Shown here one piece after another: positions 25,016-33,512 of a stretch of DNA of 64,000 nucleotides. Origin of the DNA: Glaciecola sp028401415 (GTDB lineage Bacteria > Pseudomonadota > Gammaproteobacteria > Enterobacterales > Alteromonadaceae); the NCBI RefSeq assembly GCF_028401415.2, contig NZ_CP171821.2, positions 372,001-436,000 of the forward strand, written 5' to 3'. The position numbers were made by a program, and so were the translations under genes. The notes beneath the pieces are model-generated. The model was given only the letters and a program-made list of their open reading frames with translations. It had not been told where the DNA came from and searched no databases. Within the stretch, counting starts at the first letter, position 1. Every line of letters begins with the position of its first letter.

Positions 25016-26818
25016 ATGGAAAATTACAAAGCAACACAGCGCGACACCCTATTTGTTACACAAGAATTGCTCGATATGGAGTCGCATTATGCTCAACTTG
25101 GCTTTGAAGATGCGAGCGAAGACTTAATTAAAGCGATTTATGCAGAAGCAGCTAAGTTTGCAGAAAATGTGCTTGCCCCCATCAACCAAAGTGGCGACGA
25201 AGAAGGCTGTACATTTAATGATGGTGTGGTCACTACGCCAAGTGGTTTTAAAGAAGCATATCAGCAATACGTTGAAAACGGATGGCCTTCGATGGCTCAT
25301 CCAGTTGAGTTTGGCGGGCAGGGCTTGCCTTACTCTCTGGCAACCAGCATGGCGGAATGGTTTTCTGGCGCGAATCACTCATGGGCGATGTACCCAGGCT
25401 TAAGCCAAGGGTGTATGGAAACTCTCAAAGCGCACGGCACCAAAGAGCAACAAGAGGTGTATTTGAGCAAGCTGGTTGAAGGCACATGGACGGGCACGAT
25501 GTGCTTGACTGAACCTCACTGCGGTTCAGATTTGGGAATGCTTAAGTGTAAAGCAGAGCCTAATGATGATGGCAGCTACCGCCTTAATGGCACCAAAATA
25601 TTCATTTCGGCTGGCGAGCATGATATGTCTGAGAATATCGTCCACATTGTGCTGGCTCGCCTACCTGATGCACCAGCGGGAACAAAGGGTATTTCCTTAT
25701 TCTTGGTGCCAAAATACAACGTCGATGAGAATGGCAATCCAGCCGACAGAAACCCAGTCAAATGTGGCTCGATAGAGCATAAGATGGGAATAAAAGGCAG
25801 TGCAACCTGCGTGATGAATTTTGATGACGCTAAGGGATTTTTGATTGGCGAACCGAATCGTGGTTTGGCTTGCATGTTTACCTTTATGAATATTGCTCGT
25901 ATTGGCACAGGTATGGAAGGGCTTTCAGCTACAGAAGCATCCTATCAGGGCGCCTTAGCATACGCCAAAGACAGATTGCAGTTCAGATCCCTGACGGGTA
26001 AAAAGAATGCTCAGGGGCCAGCCGACCCCATAATTGTGCACCCTGACGTGCGCCGTATGCTATTGACTCAAAAGTCGCTAGCAGAAGGTAAAAGAGCATT
26101 AGCCGTTTATTGCATGAAAATGGTAGATACGACGCTTTACTCAAATGACGACGAAGCGAAAAAATTAGCTGAATCTAAGCTTGCGTTGCTGACGCCGATT
26201 GTAAAAGCGTTTTTAACCGAAACGGCTCAGGAAGCGACTAGTTATGGTATGCAAATTTATGGTGGCCATGGTTACATCAAAGAATGGGGCATGGAGCAGT
26301 TAGCACGCGATACTCGTATTTGCACTATGTATGAGGGGACAACTGGCATACAAGCGATTGATTTGTTGGCGCGCAAAGTCATGGGTTCAAACGGCGAGCT
26401 GTTAAGAGTATTTGTGTCAGAAATTAAAGAGTACTGCGCAAGTGTAAGAGGCAAGGCGCAATTTGATGCGTGGGTGAACGCAATCGATTCTCACGTGGAT
26501 GAATGGGTGCAAATTACCAATGATATTGCTAAATCAGCACAAGACAATCCTGATGAACTTGGTGCAGCGGCAGTGGATTATCTGATGTATGCCGGTTATG
26601 TGACAGTGGGCTATTTCTGGCTCCAGATGGCGGTAACTGCACAACAAAAATTAGATGACGGCACTAGCGATACTGATTTTTATCAAGCCAAACTGATGAC
26701 TGCGAAATTCTACTTTGACAGAATGCTAAGTCGAACTCGCTCATTAGTTTCTGCAATTGAGTCTGGCAGTGACAACTTGATGCAGATGGAAGAGGCACTT
26801 TTCTCTGCTGGTAAATAA
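25016..26818 (+). CDS. Acyl-CoA dehydrogenase with C-terminal extension
   Basis: A 600-residue acyl-CoA dehydrogenase of the large group that includes 3-methylmercaptopropionyl-CoA dehydrogenase (DmdC). Motifs: MCLTEPHCGSDLGML (FAD/substrate), HKMGIKGSATC, YGGHGYIKEWGMEQ and CTMYEGTTGIQ, the last carrying the catalytic Glu. The last 120 residues form the additional helical domain typical of this group. It would oxidise an acyl-CoA to the enoyl-CoA used by the enzyme encoded just upstream. Whether the substrate is a fatty acid or a sulfur compound cannot be said: no dmdB or dmdD is adjacent, so general fatty acid use is the simpler reading. Confidence 0.85.
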   Translation: MENYKATQRDTLFVTQELLDMESHYAQLGFEDASEDLIKAIYAEAAKFAENVLAPINQSGDEEGCTFNDGVVTTPSGFKEAYQQYVENGWPSMAHPVEFGGQGLPYSLATSMAEWFSGANHSWAMYPGLSQGCMETLKAHGTKEQQEVYLSKLVEGTWTGTMCLTEPHCGSDLGMLKCKAEPNDDGSYRLNGTKIFISAGEHDMSENIVHIVLARLPDAPAGTKGISLFLVPKYNVDENGNPADRNPVKCGSIEHKMGIKGSATCVMNFDDAKGFLIGEPNRGLACMFTFMNIARIGTGMEGLSATEASYQGALAYAKDRLQFRSLTGKKNAQGPADPIIVHPDVRRMLLTQKSLAEGKRALAVYCMKMVDTTLYSNDDEAKKLAESKLALLTPIVKAFLTETAQEATSYGMQIYGGHGYIKEWGMEQLARDTRICTMYEGTTGIQAIDLLARKVMGSNGELLRVFVSEIKEYCASVRGKAQFDAWVNAIDSHVDEWVQITNDIAKSAQDNPDELGAAAVDYLMYAGYVTVGYFWLQMAVTAQQKLDDGTSDTDFYQAKLMTAKFYFDRMLSRTRSLVSAIESGSDNLMQMEEALFSAGK

Positions 26819-26866
26819 CATGAGCAAGTGAAAAGCGATAGAAATGCAATTAGGTAAACGAGCGAG

Positions 26867-27808
26867 ATGGACACTGATATAACGAACACAGATTCAAAAA
26901 GTGAAGACATTCAGGCCTGCTCAATCTTGCTTTCAAAAACACGGATCCAGTATTTGAGGCAAGCGAGCCTAGGTGCTGGGTCGCAAAAGCCCTTAATTGT
27001 GCTTCTGCATGGCTTTCCTGAAAACAGTTGGAGTTGGCAAGCTTACATTAATCAGTTATCTGAGACCTTCACTGTAATCGCGCCAGATTTACCCGGATAT
27101 AATGGCTCCGAGGGCTTTTCTGAACTTCATGAGTATGCAGTAATGAATTTAGTCGAAACGATGGCTGAATTCATTGATGCGGTGTCGCTGCGTTATCAAA
27201 ACAAAGAGGCTTCAGTAGCGCCTGTTCATTTAGTCGCACACGATTGGGGCGGCGTTATTGCCTGGCCGCTCTGTGCTTTTCACTCAGACAAGGTGAGAAA
27301 GCTAACAATATTAAACGCTGCACATCCATCTACTTTCACTCGGGAGATGGCGCAAAACCCGCGTCAGCAAGCCAACTCTGATTACATAAGCGACTTAATA
27401 TCTGAGCGTGCTTTTGAGATTACGTCAGCAGACGACTGCAAAATGCTCAAGCGTCTATACGGTGGTTGGTTCAAAAAACTAAGCCCAAGACAACAAACGA
27501 ATTATCTCGATCAGTGGCACAATCGACAATCGATGGAAAACGCCTTTGCTTATTACAAAAATATGCCGCAATTGGTCACAACGCGCATTAAAGCGAATAC
27601 GGATGTGCAACTGCCAAACATCAACATCCATCTTCCCACTCAAGTGTTATGGGGGCTTAAAGATACTGCATTTGTACCTGAAGTTTTGGACGGCATGGAA
27701 GACTGGGTGGCAGATTTATCGCTTACGACCTTTGATGACGCAGATCATTGGCTACATCATCAAAAAGTAGCTGAAGTGCTCGAGAAACTCGTCGCATTCC
27801 ATACTTAA
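26867..27808 (+). CDS. Alpha/beta hydrolase, epoxide hydrolase-like
   Basis: A 313-residue alpha/beta hydrolase. LLHGFPENSWSW contains the HGxP motif, VAHDWGGVIAW the nucleophile Asp, and DADHWLHHQK the catalytic His. Substrates of this group include epoxides and haloacetates. It follows the acyl-CoA dehydrogenase by 48 bp in the same direction and may be the last gene of that operon. It is the second DWGG-type hydrolase in this region, but its sequence differs clearly from the one at 21542, so a recent duplication is unlikely. Confidence 0.8.
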   Translation: MDTDITNTDSKSEDIQACSILLSKTRIQYLRQASLGAGSQKPLIVLLHGFPENSWSWQAYINQLSETFTVIAPDLPGYNGSEGFSELHEYAVMNLVETMAEFIDAVSLRYQNKEASVAPVHLVAHDWGGVIAWPLCAFHSDKVRKLTILNAAHPSTFTREMAQNPRQQANSDYISDLISERAFEITSADDCKMLKRLYGGWFKKLSPRQQTNYLDQWHNRQSMENAFAYYKNMPQLVTTRIKANTDVQLPNINIHLPTQVLWGLKDTAFVPEVLDGMEDWVADLSLTTFDDADHWLHHQKVAEVLEKLVAFHT

Positions 27809-27845
27809 CTAGCTAGCTAGCTCGCATTGCCTTGAGGCCTAAGAC

Positions 27846-28754
27846 CTAGTGTTCGTCTGGATTATAGGTTTTTGCTACTTGTGCAATTTGCTCGCGCATC
27901 CATTGATGTGCGCTATCGTGATCTGCGCTTACGTGCCAATACAAGTAGTATTCGATGGCATCCATATCAAAGGGAATCTCATACATCGCCAAATCGTAGT
28001 GTTTTGCTAAATGATAGGGAATGCAGGCAATAACATCTGTCTTTACGATAGCGCTTGGCACCGTTAAGAAATGCTGGCTACGCATAACAACCTTTCGTTT
28101 TTCACCTAATTTGCTTAAGGCAATATCGATTGGCCCCGCGCCAGTGCGTCGGTGAGACACATTGATATGTCCAAGCTGCAAGAAGTTTTCAAGCGTTAGC
28201 CCGTTATTTAGCAATGGATGGTTTTTGCGAGCAAGCACCACGAAACGGTCTTTTGCGATAGGTTGCTTTTTTAAGTGCGGGTCGGTGAAGGTCGATGCAT
28301 CCGCAAAAAAATCCAAATTACCGCTTGCCATCGCCGAAACAACATTTGTGCGCGTAATTTCATAGTTGGTCAAGGTAATGTTTGGCGCTATATTTTGTAG
28401 ACGCGCCATCAAGCGCGGCATGATGCTCACCTCAAGCAAATCACGGCTTGAAAAATGAAAGGTTTTGTTTGAACTTTCCGGCTCAAAGATGTGACTTTGC
28501 TGGACACTTTTGCGCAATAAGCCAAGTGCTTCACGTGCCGGGACAATAATATTTTGCGCAACAGGCGTGGGTGTCATTGAGTGCCCTGTGCGAACAAAAA
28601 GCGGATCGTTTAACATGTCGCGCAAGCGGGCTAGAGAATTACTCACAGCAGGTTGGGTAATGCACAGCACATCAGCCGCCTTTGTTAGGCTGCCTGCGGT
28701 GTAGATTGCATCAAATACAGCGAAAAGGTTTAAGTCTATTCGGTGCAAATTCAT
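27846..28754 (-). CDS. LysR-family transcriptional regulator
   Basis: A 302-residue LysR regulator. The N-terminal winged helix is clear (DLNLFAVFDAIYTAGSLTKA, then LCITQPAVSNSLARLR), followed by a ligand-binding domain (about 90-295). The N-terminal pattern is that of the NodD/LeuO-like branch. It is divergent from the MaoC gene, and the shared promoter region holds an 8-bp inverted repeat at 28802-28825, the likely operator. LysR proteins usually control the divergent neighbour and themselves, so the MaoC gene and perhaps the surrounding catabolic genes are the expected targets. Confidence 0.9.
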   Translation of the reverse strand: MNLHRIDLNLFAVFDAIYTAGSLTKAADVLCITQPAVSNSLARLRDMLNDPLFVRTGHSMTPTPVAQNIIVPAREALGLLRKSVQQSHIFEPESSNKTFHFSSRDLLEVSIMPRLMARLQNIAPNITLTNYEITRTNVVSAMASGNLDFFADASTFTDPHLKKQPIAKDRFVVLARKNHPLLNNGLTLENFLQLGHINVSHRRTGAGPIDIALSKLGEKRKVVMRSQHFLTVPSAIVKTDVIACIPYHLAKHYDLAMYEIPFDMDAIEYYLYWHVSADHDSAHQWMREQIAQVAKTYNPDEH

Positions 28755-28801
28755 TCCATTCTCCCAACAGATTGATTAATTATTCATTCGATGAGTTATT
28801 T

Positions 28802-28825
28802 AGTAGATGAACAACAACATCTACT
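28802..28825. promoter_or_regulatory. Inverted repeat in lysR-maoC divergent promoter
   Basis: Perfect arms AGTAGATG and CATCTACT separated by 8 bp. A -10-like TATAAG sits about 25-30 bp further towards the MaoC gene, so the repeat lies at an activator or -35 position. It is a good candidate for a LysR binding site. Confidence 0.5.
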
Positions 28826-28893
28826 TTAATGTATCAATGTGCATGATAGTATAAGCGAATTTCAATCAAACATAGTAATAATTTAGGAAAAGT

Positions 28894-29337
28894 ATGGATA
28901 TTTCGCAATTAAATGTAGGTGACGAAGTTAAAAGCGCAGAGTTTCTGAGAATTACACAGGAAAGAGTGGATCAATTTGCCGAAGTCACCGAGGATTTTCA
29001 GTGGATTCACTTAGACCAAGCCCGCTGTGAACAACAAAGTCCTTTCAAAACAACGATAGCGCACGGGTTTTTAACCGCTGCACTGATGCCTAAAATGTTT
29101 TCCGCCTGCTTTACTATCGACCCAAGCAAATACACGATGCTAAATTATGGTGTTGACTCACTACGTTATCTTGAGCCAGTGCGCGTTAACGATCACATCA
29201 ACTATTCGTTTGTGCTAAAAGAAATTGAACAGAAACCCTTGGGTGCGTTGTACAAGTTTGCCGCCACCGTTGAGATTCAAGAAAGAGACAAGCCAGCGCT
29301 TATCGGCACATTTTTGATGCTGCTAGTCAAAAATTAA
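28894..29337 (+). CDS. MaoC-family (R)-specific enoyl-CoA hydratase-like protein
   Basis: A 147-residue single hot-dog-fold protein. The hydratase motif is visible: DFQWIHLDQARCEQQSPFK followed by IAHGFLTAAL, with the catalytic Asp and His of MaoC-like hydratases. This group hydrates trans-2-enoyl-CoA to the (R)-3-hydroxyacyl form. Its presence beside a classical (S)-specific hydratase suggests a route to (R)-hydroxyacyl-CoA or handling of an unusual intermediate. The gene is divergent from lysR and upstream of a TonB-dependent receptor, from which it is separated by 250 bp and a palindrome. Confidence 0.85.
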   Translation: MDISQLNVGDEVKSAEFLRITQERVDQFAEVTEDFQWIHLDQARCEQQSPFKTTIAHGFLTAALMPKMFSACFTIDPSKYTMLNYGVDSLRYLEPVRVNDHINYSFVLKEIEQKPLGALYKFAATVEIQERDKPALIGTFLMLLVKN

Positions 29338-29349
29338 CTTCATGCGAAA

Positions 29350-29369
29350 TGAACAACTTGAGTTGTTCA
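29350..29369. repeat. Perfect 20-bp palindromic element
   Basis: TGAACAACT-TG-AGTTGTTCA begins 13 bp after the MaoC stop codon. As RNA it would form an 8-bp hairpin with a 4-nt loop, but no T-run follows, so it may be an operator or an RNA-stabilising hairpin rather than a terminator. Confidence 0.5.
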
Positions 29370-29587
29370 GCTGGTCTGACCATGCAAAAATAATATAGCT
29401 ACATATAAGTAACAAATAATTTACAAAAACATGATCATTTCCTACTATCTATCGTAGTTGTTATTGAAACAACATGCGTGCTCGCCTATATGATTGCGCG
29501 ATCTTCGATTAAACACCGAATATAAGGCGAATACGAAAATAACAAAGCCGACATTAACGGCGAACAGAATACTTTAGGGGACGGTGA

Positions 29588-32308
29588 ATGAAGTTTACTC
29601 CAAAAAAGACGGCGATAGCCGCATTCGTTGGGGCACAAATGCTCGCGCTTTCAAGCGTAGCAGTTGCTCAAGACTCGCAGGCAGATAGCGCCGAAAATGA
29701 GGCCCAAGATGTCGAGCTGATTTTAGTAACGGGTAGTTTTGTCAGGCGAAGTGAGAATTTCGAGTCGCCGTCGCCACTTGCTGTCATCGACAGTGTGTCG
29801 ATTGACGCAATAGGGGCAAAGAACATTGCCGATATTACGCAAACCTTAACCATAAATACCGGCTCGGAGAATGCGCCAGACGCCTTTACTCAGAATGCCA
29901 CCGCCGGTACGTCTAACATAAACTTACGCGGTCTTGGCGTTGCCTCAACACTTGTCTTACTGAATAACCGACGTCAGGTGGTTAATGCTCAACAAACCAA
30001 CGAAGGTTTAAATTTTGTTGACACCAGCTCATTAGTGCCAATGATTGCTATCGACAGAATGGAAATCATTAAAGACGGTGCCTCTGCATTATATGGCTCA
30101 GACGCAGTCGCAGGCGTTGTCAACTTTATCACCAAACGCAATTACGATGGCGCGAAAGTCACCGTTGACTATCAAGACGGCGCTCACGGCGATAACAAAG
30201 AATACATTATGCAAGGCTTGTGGGGAGCAACCTTTGATAAGGGTAATGTTATGGCGGCGATTAGTTACACCAATCGCTCGCCTTTGTTCTTGTCAGACCG
30301 ACGTTTGTCTCGTCCCCAGGATGATACAAGCGCACTGGGTAATCCGGGTGCTTACTTCTTCACCCAAGGCCCGCTAGCTGGCACGCCTGTTATTGACCCA
30401 TTTGGTTGTGCTGAATTCGGAGGATTCCCTCAGTTGCTCGCACCTCCTGGTACAGTGCCAGGCTTAGATATTGGTCTTTGCGGCTTCGATTTTGGTCCAG
30501 GGTATTCTTATGTACCGGATGAAACTCGCGTAAATGCTTATATGAAAGCGTCGTATGAATTAAGTGACTCCTTGGTTTGGACATCTGAAGTCAGCTACGC
30601 ACGAAATCGTGCTGAGCGCGGTGGGGCGCCAAGCTTCCCGATACTAACAGGTCCCTTAGTCCCAGCGACTCATCCGAATAACCCCTTCGGTCAAGGCGTT
30701 GTTTTCTTCGGGAGAGCGGAAGGTAATGGCTTTGAGGCTGATCCTGCTAACACCGAATCCGACACTTTTAGATTCAATACTGCGATTCAAGGTGAGTTAG
30801 ATGACGGCTTTTGGGAGCTAAGCTACACCAACGCGACGAATGATTTTCTCTTCTCCGTTGAAGATGTAATAGAGTCAGAATTTTTACTTGCATTAAACGG
30901 TTTGGGCGGTCAAGGATGTGATCCAGTAAATGGTACGCCAGGACAGGGTTCATGCGAATACTTTAACCCGTTTGCTTCAAGTTATACTACTTCTCCAAAC
31001 AGCCAAAACGTAATTGATTCTTTCTCTGGCTTACAGGTGATTGATTCAAATTCTGACCTTGAAGTATTTGAAGGCTTTGCATCGTTTGATGTGTTTGATT
31101 TGGATGGTGGTGTGGCTGGCTTAGCAATTGGTGCTCAATACCGCGAAGAGACGCTCGAACAAGATTATGATGCGCTTTCCAACCAAGATTCATTTACTTT
31201 CGTTATTGGTAACCCTGATTTCAAAGACAGTTTAGATGTATGGGCAGCATTTGCTGAAATTGCGCTACCGTTTACTGACGATCTTGACGTGCAAATTGCT
31301 TTGCGTTACGAAGACTACGGCGGTGAAATTGGCGACACGGTTGATCCTAAGCTAGCGTTCAACTGGCGTGCAACTGACGACTTCTCACTTCGTGGCTCCA
31401 TTTCAACATCATTTAGAGCGCCTTCGGTATTTATGCGAAACGGTGGGGCGACCACTTTGCAACAGCTAGCCGATCCACTTCTTGGTGGCGCAAATGCTTT
31501 TGCCGCGGTTCGAACCTCAGGTAATGAGAACCTCACGCCAGAGCAATCTGAAGCTTATAACATAGGCTTTTCTTTCGAGCCGGTTGATGACTGGTCAATT
31601 GAGCTGGATTATTGGAACTTTGATTTTGAAGATCTAATTATTCAAGAAAGTGCACAAGCTATTTTGAACGCAAATCCTTCGGATACGGACAGAATTATAC
31701 GAGCAGGCGATCCATTGACCGGACCACTGGTTCAGGTAAACAATACCTTTGTGAATGCAAGCTCGCTTAATACTAATGGCTTCGACATCGTCACGAGTTA
31801 CAAAATCGAGACGGAGTTTGGCACCTTTGTGCCCAACTTAACGGCTACCTACATCACCACATATGATTTGGTAGATCCACAGGCGGGTGAAATTGACGGT
31901 GCTGGTCGTCGTAACTTTGGCAATATCGGCGTGTCATCTCCTGAGCTTCGAGCAAACTTTGGTTTAGGTTGGCAAAATGGCGCTTACAGTGCCAATTTAT
32001 TCGCTCGTTATGTGAGCGCTTACGATGACGACCAAAACTGTGCAGATAACGGTGGAACCGGCGTCCCAGCGGCTGGTTGCGGCAGCGCAGGCTTGCAAGA
32101 GATTGATAGTCATGCGACCTACGATGCACAAGTTAACGTTGATTTGGGCACAATTTTGGATACGCAAACCAGCTACGTATTAACCTTGGGCGGTATCAAC
32201 CTTACGGACGAAGAGCCTCCACAAGTGTTTACGAACAGCGGATTTGATTCTAAAGTACATGATCCCAGAGGTCGTCAGCTTTACGTGCGCGTAGCGGTAG
32301 AGTTTTAA
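29588..32308 (+). CDS. TonB-dependent outer membrane receptor
   Basis: A 906-residue TonB-dependent receptor. A signal peptide ends at VAVA-QDSQ (about residue 27); the TonB box region reads ELILVTGSFV, and the plug contains NLRGLGVASTLVLLNNRR and the plug-to-barrel segment IEIIKDGASALYGSDAVAGVVNF. A long beta-barrel follows, with a C-terminal Phe (VRVAVEF). The wording of the plug is that of the large marine receptors taking up polymers or hydrophobic compounds, not typical siderophore receptors. GGGGACG precedes the ATG. It lies at the end of the catabolic region, so import of the compound broken down there is a reasonable guess. Confidence 0.9.
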   Translation: MKFTPKKTAIAAFVGAQMLALSSVAVAQDSQADSAENEAQDVELILVTGSFVRRSENFESPSPLAVIDSVSIDAIGAKNIADITQTLTINTGSENAPDAFTQNATAGTSNINLRGLGVASTLVLLNNRRQVVNAQQTNEGLNFVDTSSLVPMIAIDRMEIIKDGASALYGSDAVAGVVNFITKRNYDGAKVTVDYQDGAHGDNKEYIMQGLWGATFDKGNVMAAISYTNRSPLFLSDRRLSRPQDDTSALGNPGAYFFTQGPLAGTPVIDPFGCAEFGGFPQLLAPPGTVPGLDIGLCGFDFGPGYSYVPDETRVNAYMKASYELSDSLVWTSEVSYARNRAERGGAPSFPILTGPLVPATHPNNPFGQGVVFFGRAEGNGFEADPANTESDTFRFNTAIQGELDDGFWELSYTNATNDFLFSVEDVIESEFLLALNGLGGQGCDPVNGTPGQGSCEYFNPFASSYTTSPNSQNVIDSFSGLQVIDSNSDLEVFEGFASFDVFDLDGGVAGLAIGAQYREETLEQDYDALSNQDSFTFVIGNPDFKDSLDVWAAFAEIALPFTDDLDVQIALRYEDYGGEIGDTVDPKLAFNWRATDDFSLRGSISTSFRAPSVFMRNGGATTLQQLADPLLGGANAFAAVRTSGNENLTPEQSEAYNIGFSFEPVDDWSIELDYWNFDFEDLIIQESAQAILNANPSDTDRIIRAGDPLTGPLVQVNNTFVNASSLNTNGFDIVTSYKIETEFGTFVPNLTATYITTYDLVDPQAGEIDGAGRRNFGNIGVSSPELRANFGLGWQNGAYSANLFARYVSAYDDDQNCADNGGTGVPAAGCGSAGLQEIDSHATYDAQVNVDLGTILDTQTSYVLTLGGINLTDEEPPQVFTNSGFDSKVHDPRGRQLYVRVAVEF

Positions 32309-32353
32309 TCCTACCTAGGATATTTGTGCGTACACAAGCAAGATAAGATGAAT

Positions 32354-32383
32354 TAGAGCTCCTTTATGGGGCTCTATTTTTTT
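32354..32383 (+). terminator. Intrinsic terminator after TonB receptor
   Basis: Stem TAGAGCTCC/GGGGCTCTA (9 pairs, one G-T) with a TTTAT loop, followed by seven T's. Confidence 0.85.
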
Positions 32384-32411
32384 AGCAAGCTATGCAAAAT
32401 AGGGAACAAAC

Positions 32412-32711
32412 GTGGCAACAAAACTAGATCAAACTCAGATAAATGAGTCCCTCGCCAAGCTTAACGAGCTAGCAGGGGATAGTCCTTGGATACTATCGGA
32501 AGGAAAGCTATCAAAAACCTTTAAATTTAAGAGTTTCATCCGCGCATTTGGATGGATGAGTCAGATTGCAATATGGGCTGAAAAGCTCAAGCACCACCCT
32601 GAATGGTTTAACGTTTATAACAAAGTGGAAGTGAAGCTCGTGACCCATGACGTCGATGGGATCAGCGAATTAGACTTCCAGTTAGCAACAAAAATGGAAA
32701 CCTTTCAGTAA
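32412..32711 (+). CDS. phhB: Pterin-4a-carbinolamine dehydratase
   Basis: A 99-residue PCD/DCoH-family protein that recycles the 4a-hydroxytetrahydropterin made by phenylalanine hydroxylase. WILSEGKLSKTFKFKSFIRA and the motif HHPEWFNVYNKVEVKLVTHD, with the conserved His-His-Pro and Trp-Phe, identify the family. The start is a GTG with AGGGA just upstream. The partner phhA is not in the window. The gene is alone between a terminator and the initiator tRNA gene. Confidence 0.88.
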   Translation: MATKLDQTQINESLAKLNELAGDSPWILSEGKLSKTFKFKSFIRAFGWMSQIAIWAEKLKHHPEWFNVYNKVEVKLVTHDVDGISELDFQLATKMETFQ

Positions 32712-32771
32712 TTATAGTGTCTGAATTTTGTTCACTTAGAATCAAATCGCACATATAAACGAATATCGGGC

Positions 32772-32799
32772 TTGCATCGCATTTGTTGCTATGTATAAT
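32772..32799 (+). promoter_or_regulatory. Sigma-70 promoter of the initiator tRNA gene
   Basis: TTGCAT (-35), 16-bp spacer, TATAAT (-10), with a GC-containing discriminator (ACGCC) as expected for a growth-rate-controlled stable RNA promoter. It is about 50 bp upstream of the mature tRNA. Confidence 0.75.
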
Positions 32800-32854
32800 A
32801 CGCCACTCTTTCGGGAAGCAAGCAAATAGCTTCTTCACGAAAACCAGAATCGAA

Positions 32855-32931
<77 letters not shown>

Positions 32932-32935
32932 TTGA

Positions 32936-32968
32936 AAAATACTCGCCCTTTGCGGCGGGTATTTTTTT
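32936..32968 (+). terminator. Intrinsic terminator of the tRNA gene
   Basis: Stem with arms ATACTCGCC and GGCGGGTAT just after the tRNA, followed by seven T's. Confidence 0.85.
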
Positions 32969-33123
32969 GTCCGAAAGTCCTATCAAGTTTGACTCAACAT
33001 GTATCAGCTCTTCCTCGTTTAGTATTGGTTTAGTAGTCTACAGATGTCGCATAAACGAGCGGTTGTTTTTAGAGGGATATAAGTATTACCCTGGTCTATA
33101 AGTATTCTTTACCCCCTCAAACT

Positions 33124-33512
33124 TTACTTCGTGGCCTGAATCTTAAAATCGTCGTGAAGCTTAGTCCAATGCGATCTAAGTCCTTGTTTGTGTGCTTCGT
33201 CCATGGGTAGCCTTTTCAGGGCTTCAGGCCATAGCTTTTTTCCCGTCTGACTTGGCTTGGTTGGAGCTCCAGAAGATGTCGGGTTATCGTCGGTCAGGAG
33301 CGCCAGCACAGCATCTAATTTTTCTTGTGGTATTAGCAGCAACTCACTTTTAAGCCCCTGAGCGACTAGCTCCAGAGTATCAAGCCGAGGGTTGCCCTTA
33401 GATTCTAAACGTTGATATTGCTGGCGCGATATACCAACGCGCAACATCATATCGTGCTGCTTGAGTTTTAATGCGATACGGCGTTTTTTATCTGTTCGAG
33501 TAGTGAATTCAT
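33124..33512 (-). pseudogene. XRE/HipB-like regulator split by a -1 frame change
   Basis: The helix-turn-helix runs from RRIALKLKQ through VGISRQQYQRLES to PRLDTLELVAQGL, as in HipB/HigA-like antitoxins and regulators, followed by a 70-residue tail. The frame that encodes it has no start codon covering the first helix: the only ATG (33450) lies inside the domain. In the +1-related frame an ATG at 33512 begins MNSLLEQIKN and then meets a stop after four more codons. The two frames join exactly at A AAA AAC (33489-33483), a classical -1 slippery heptamer; a shift there gives a 129-residue protein with a complete domain. It is either programmed frameshifting, a mutation or a homopolymer error. 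No toxin gene is adjacent. Confidence 0.6.
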
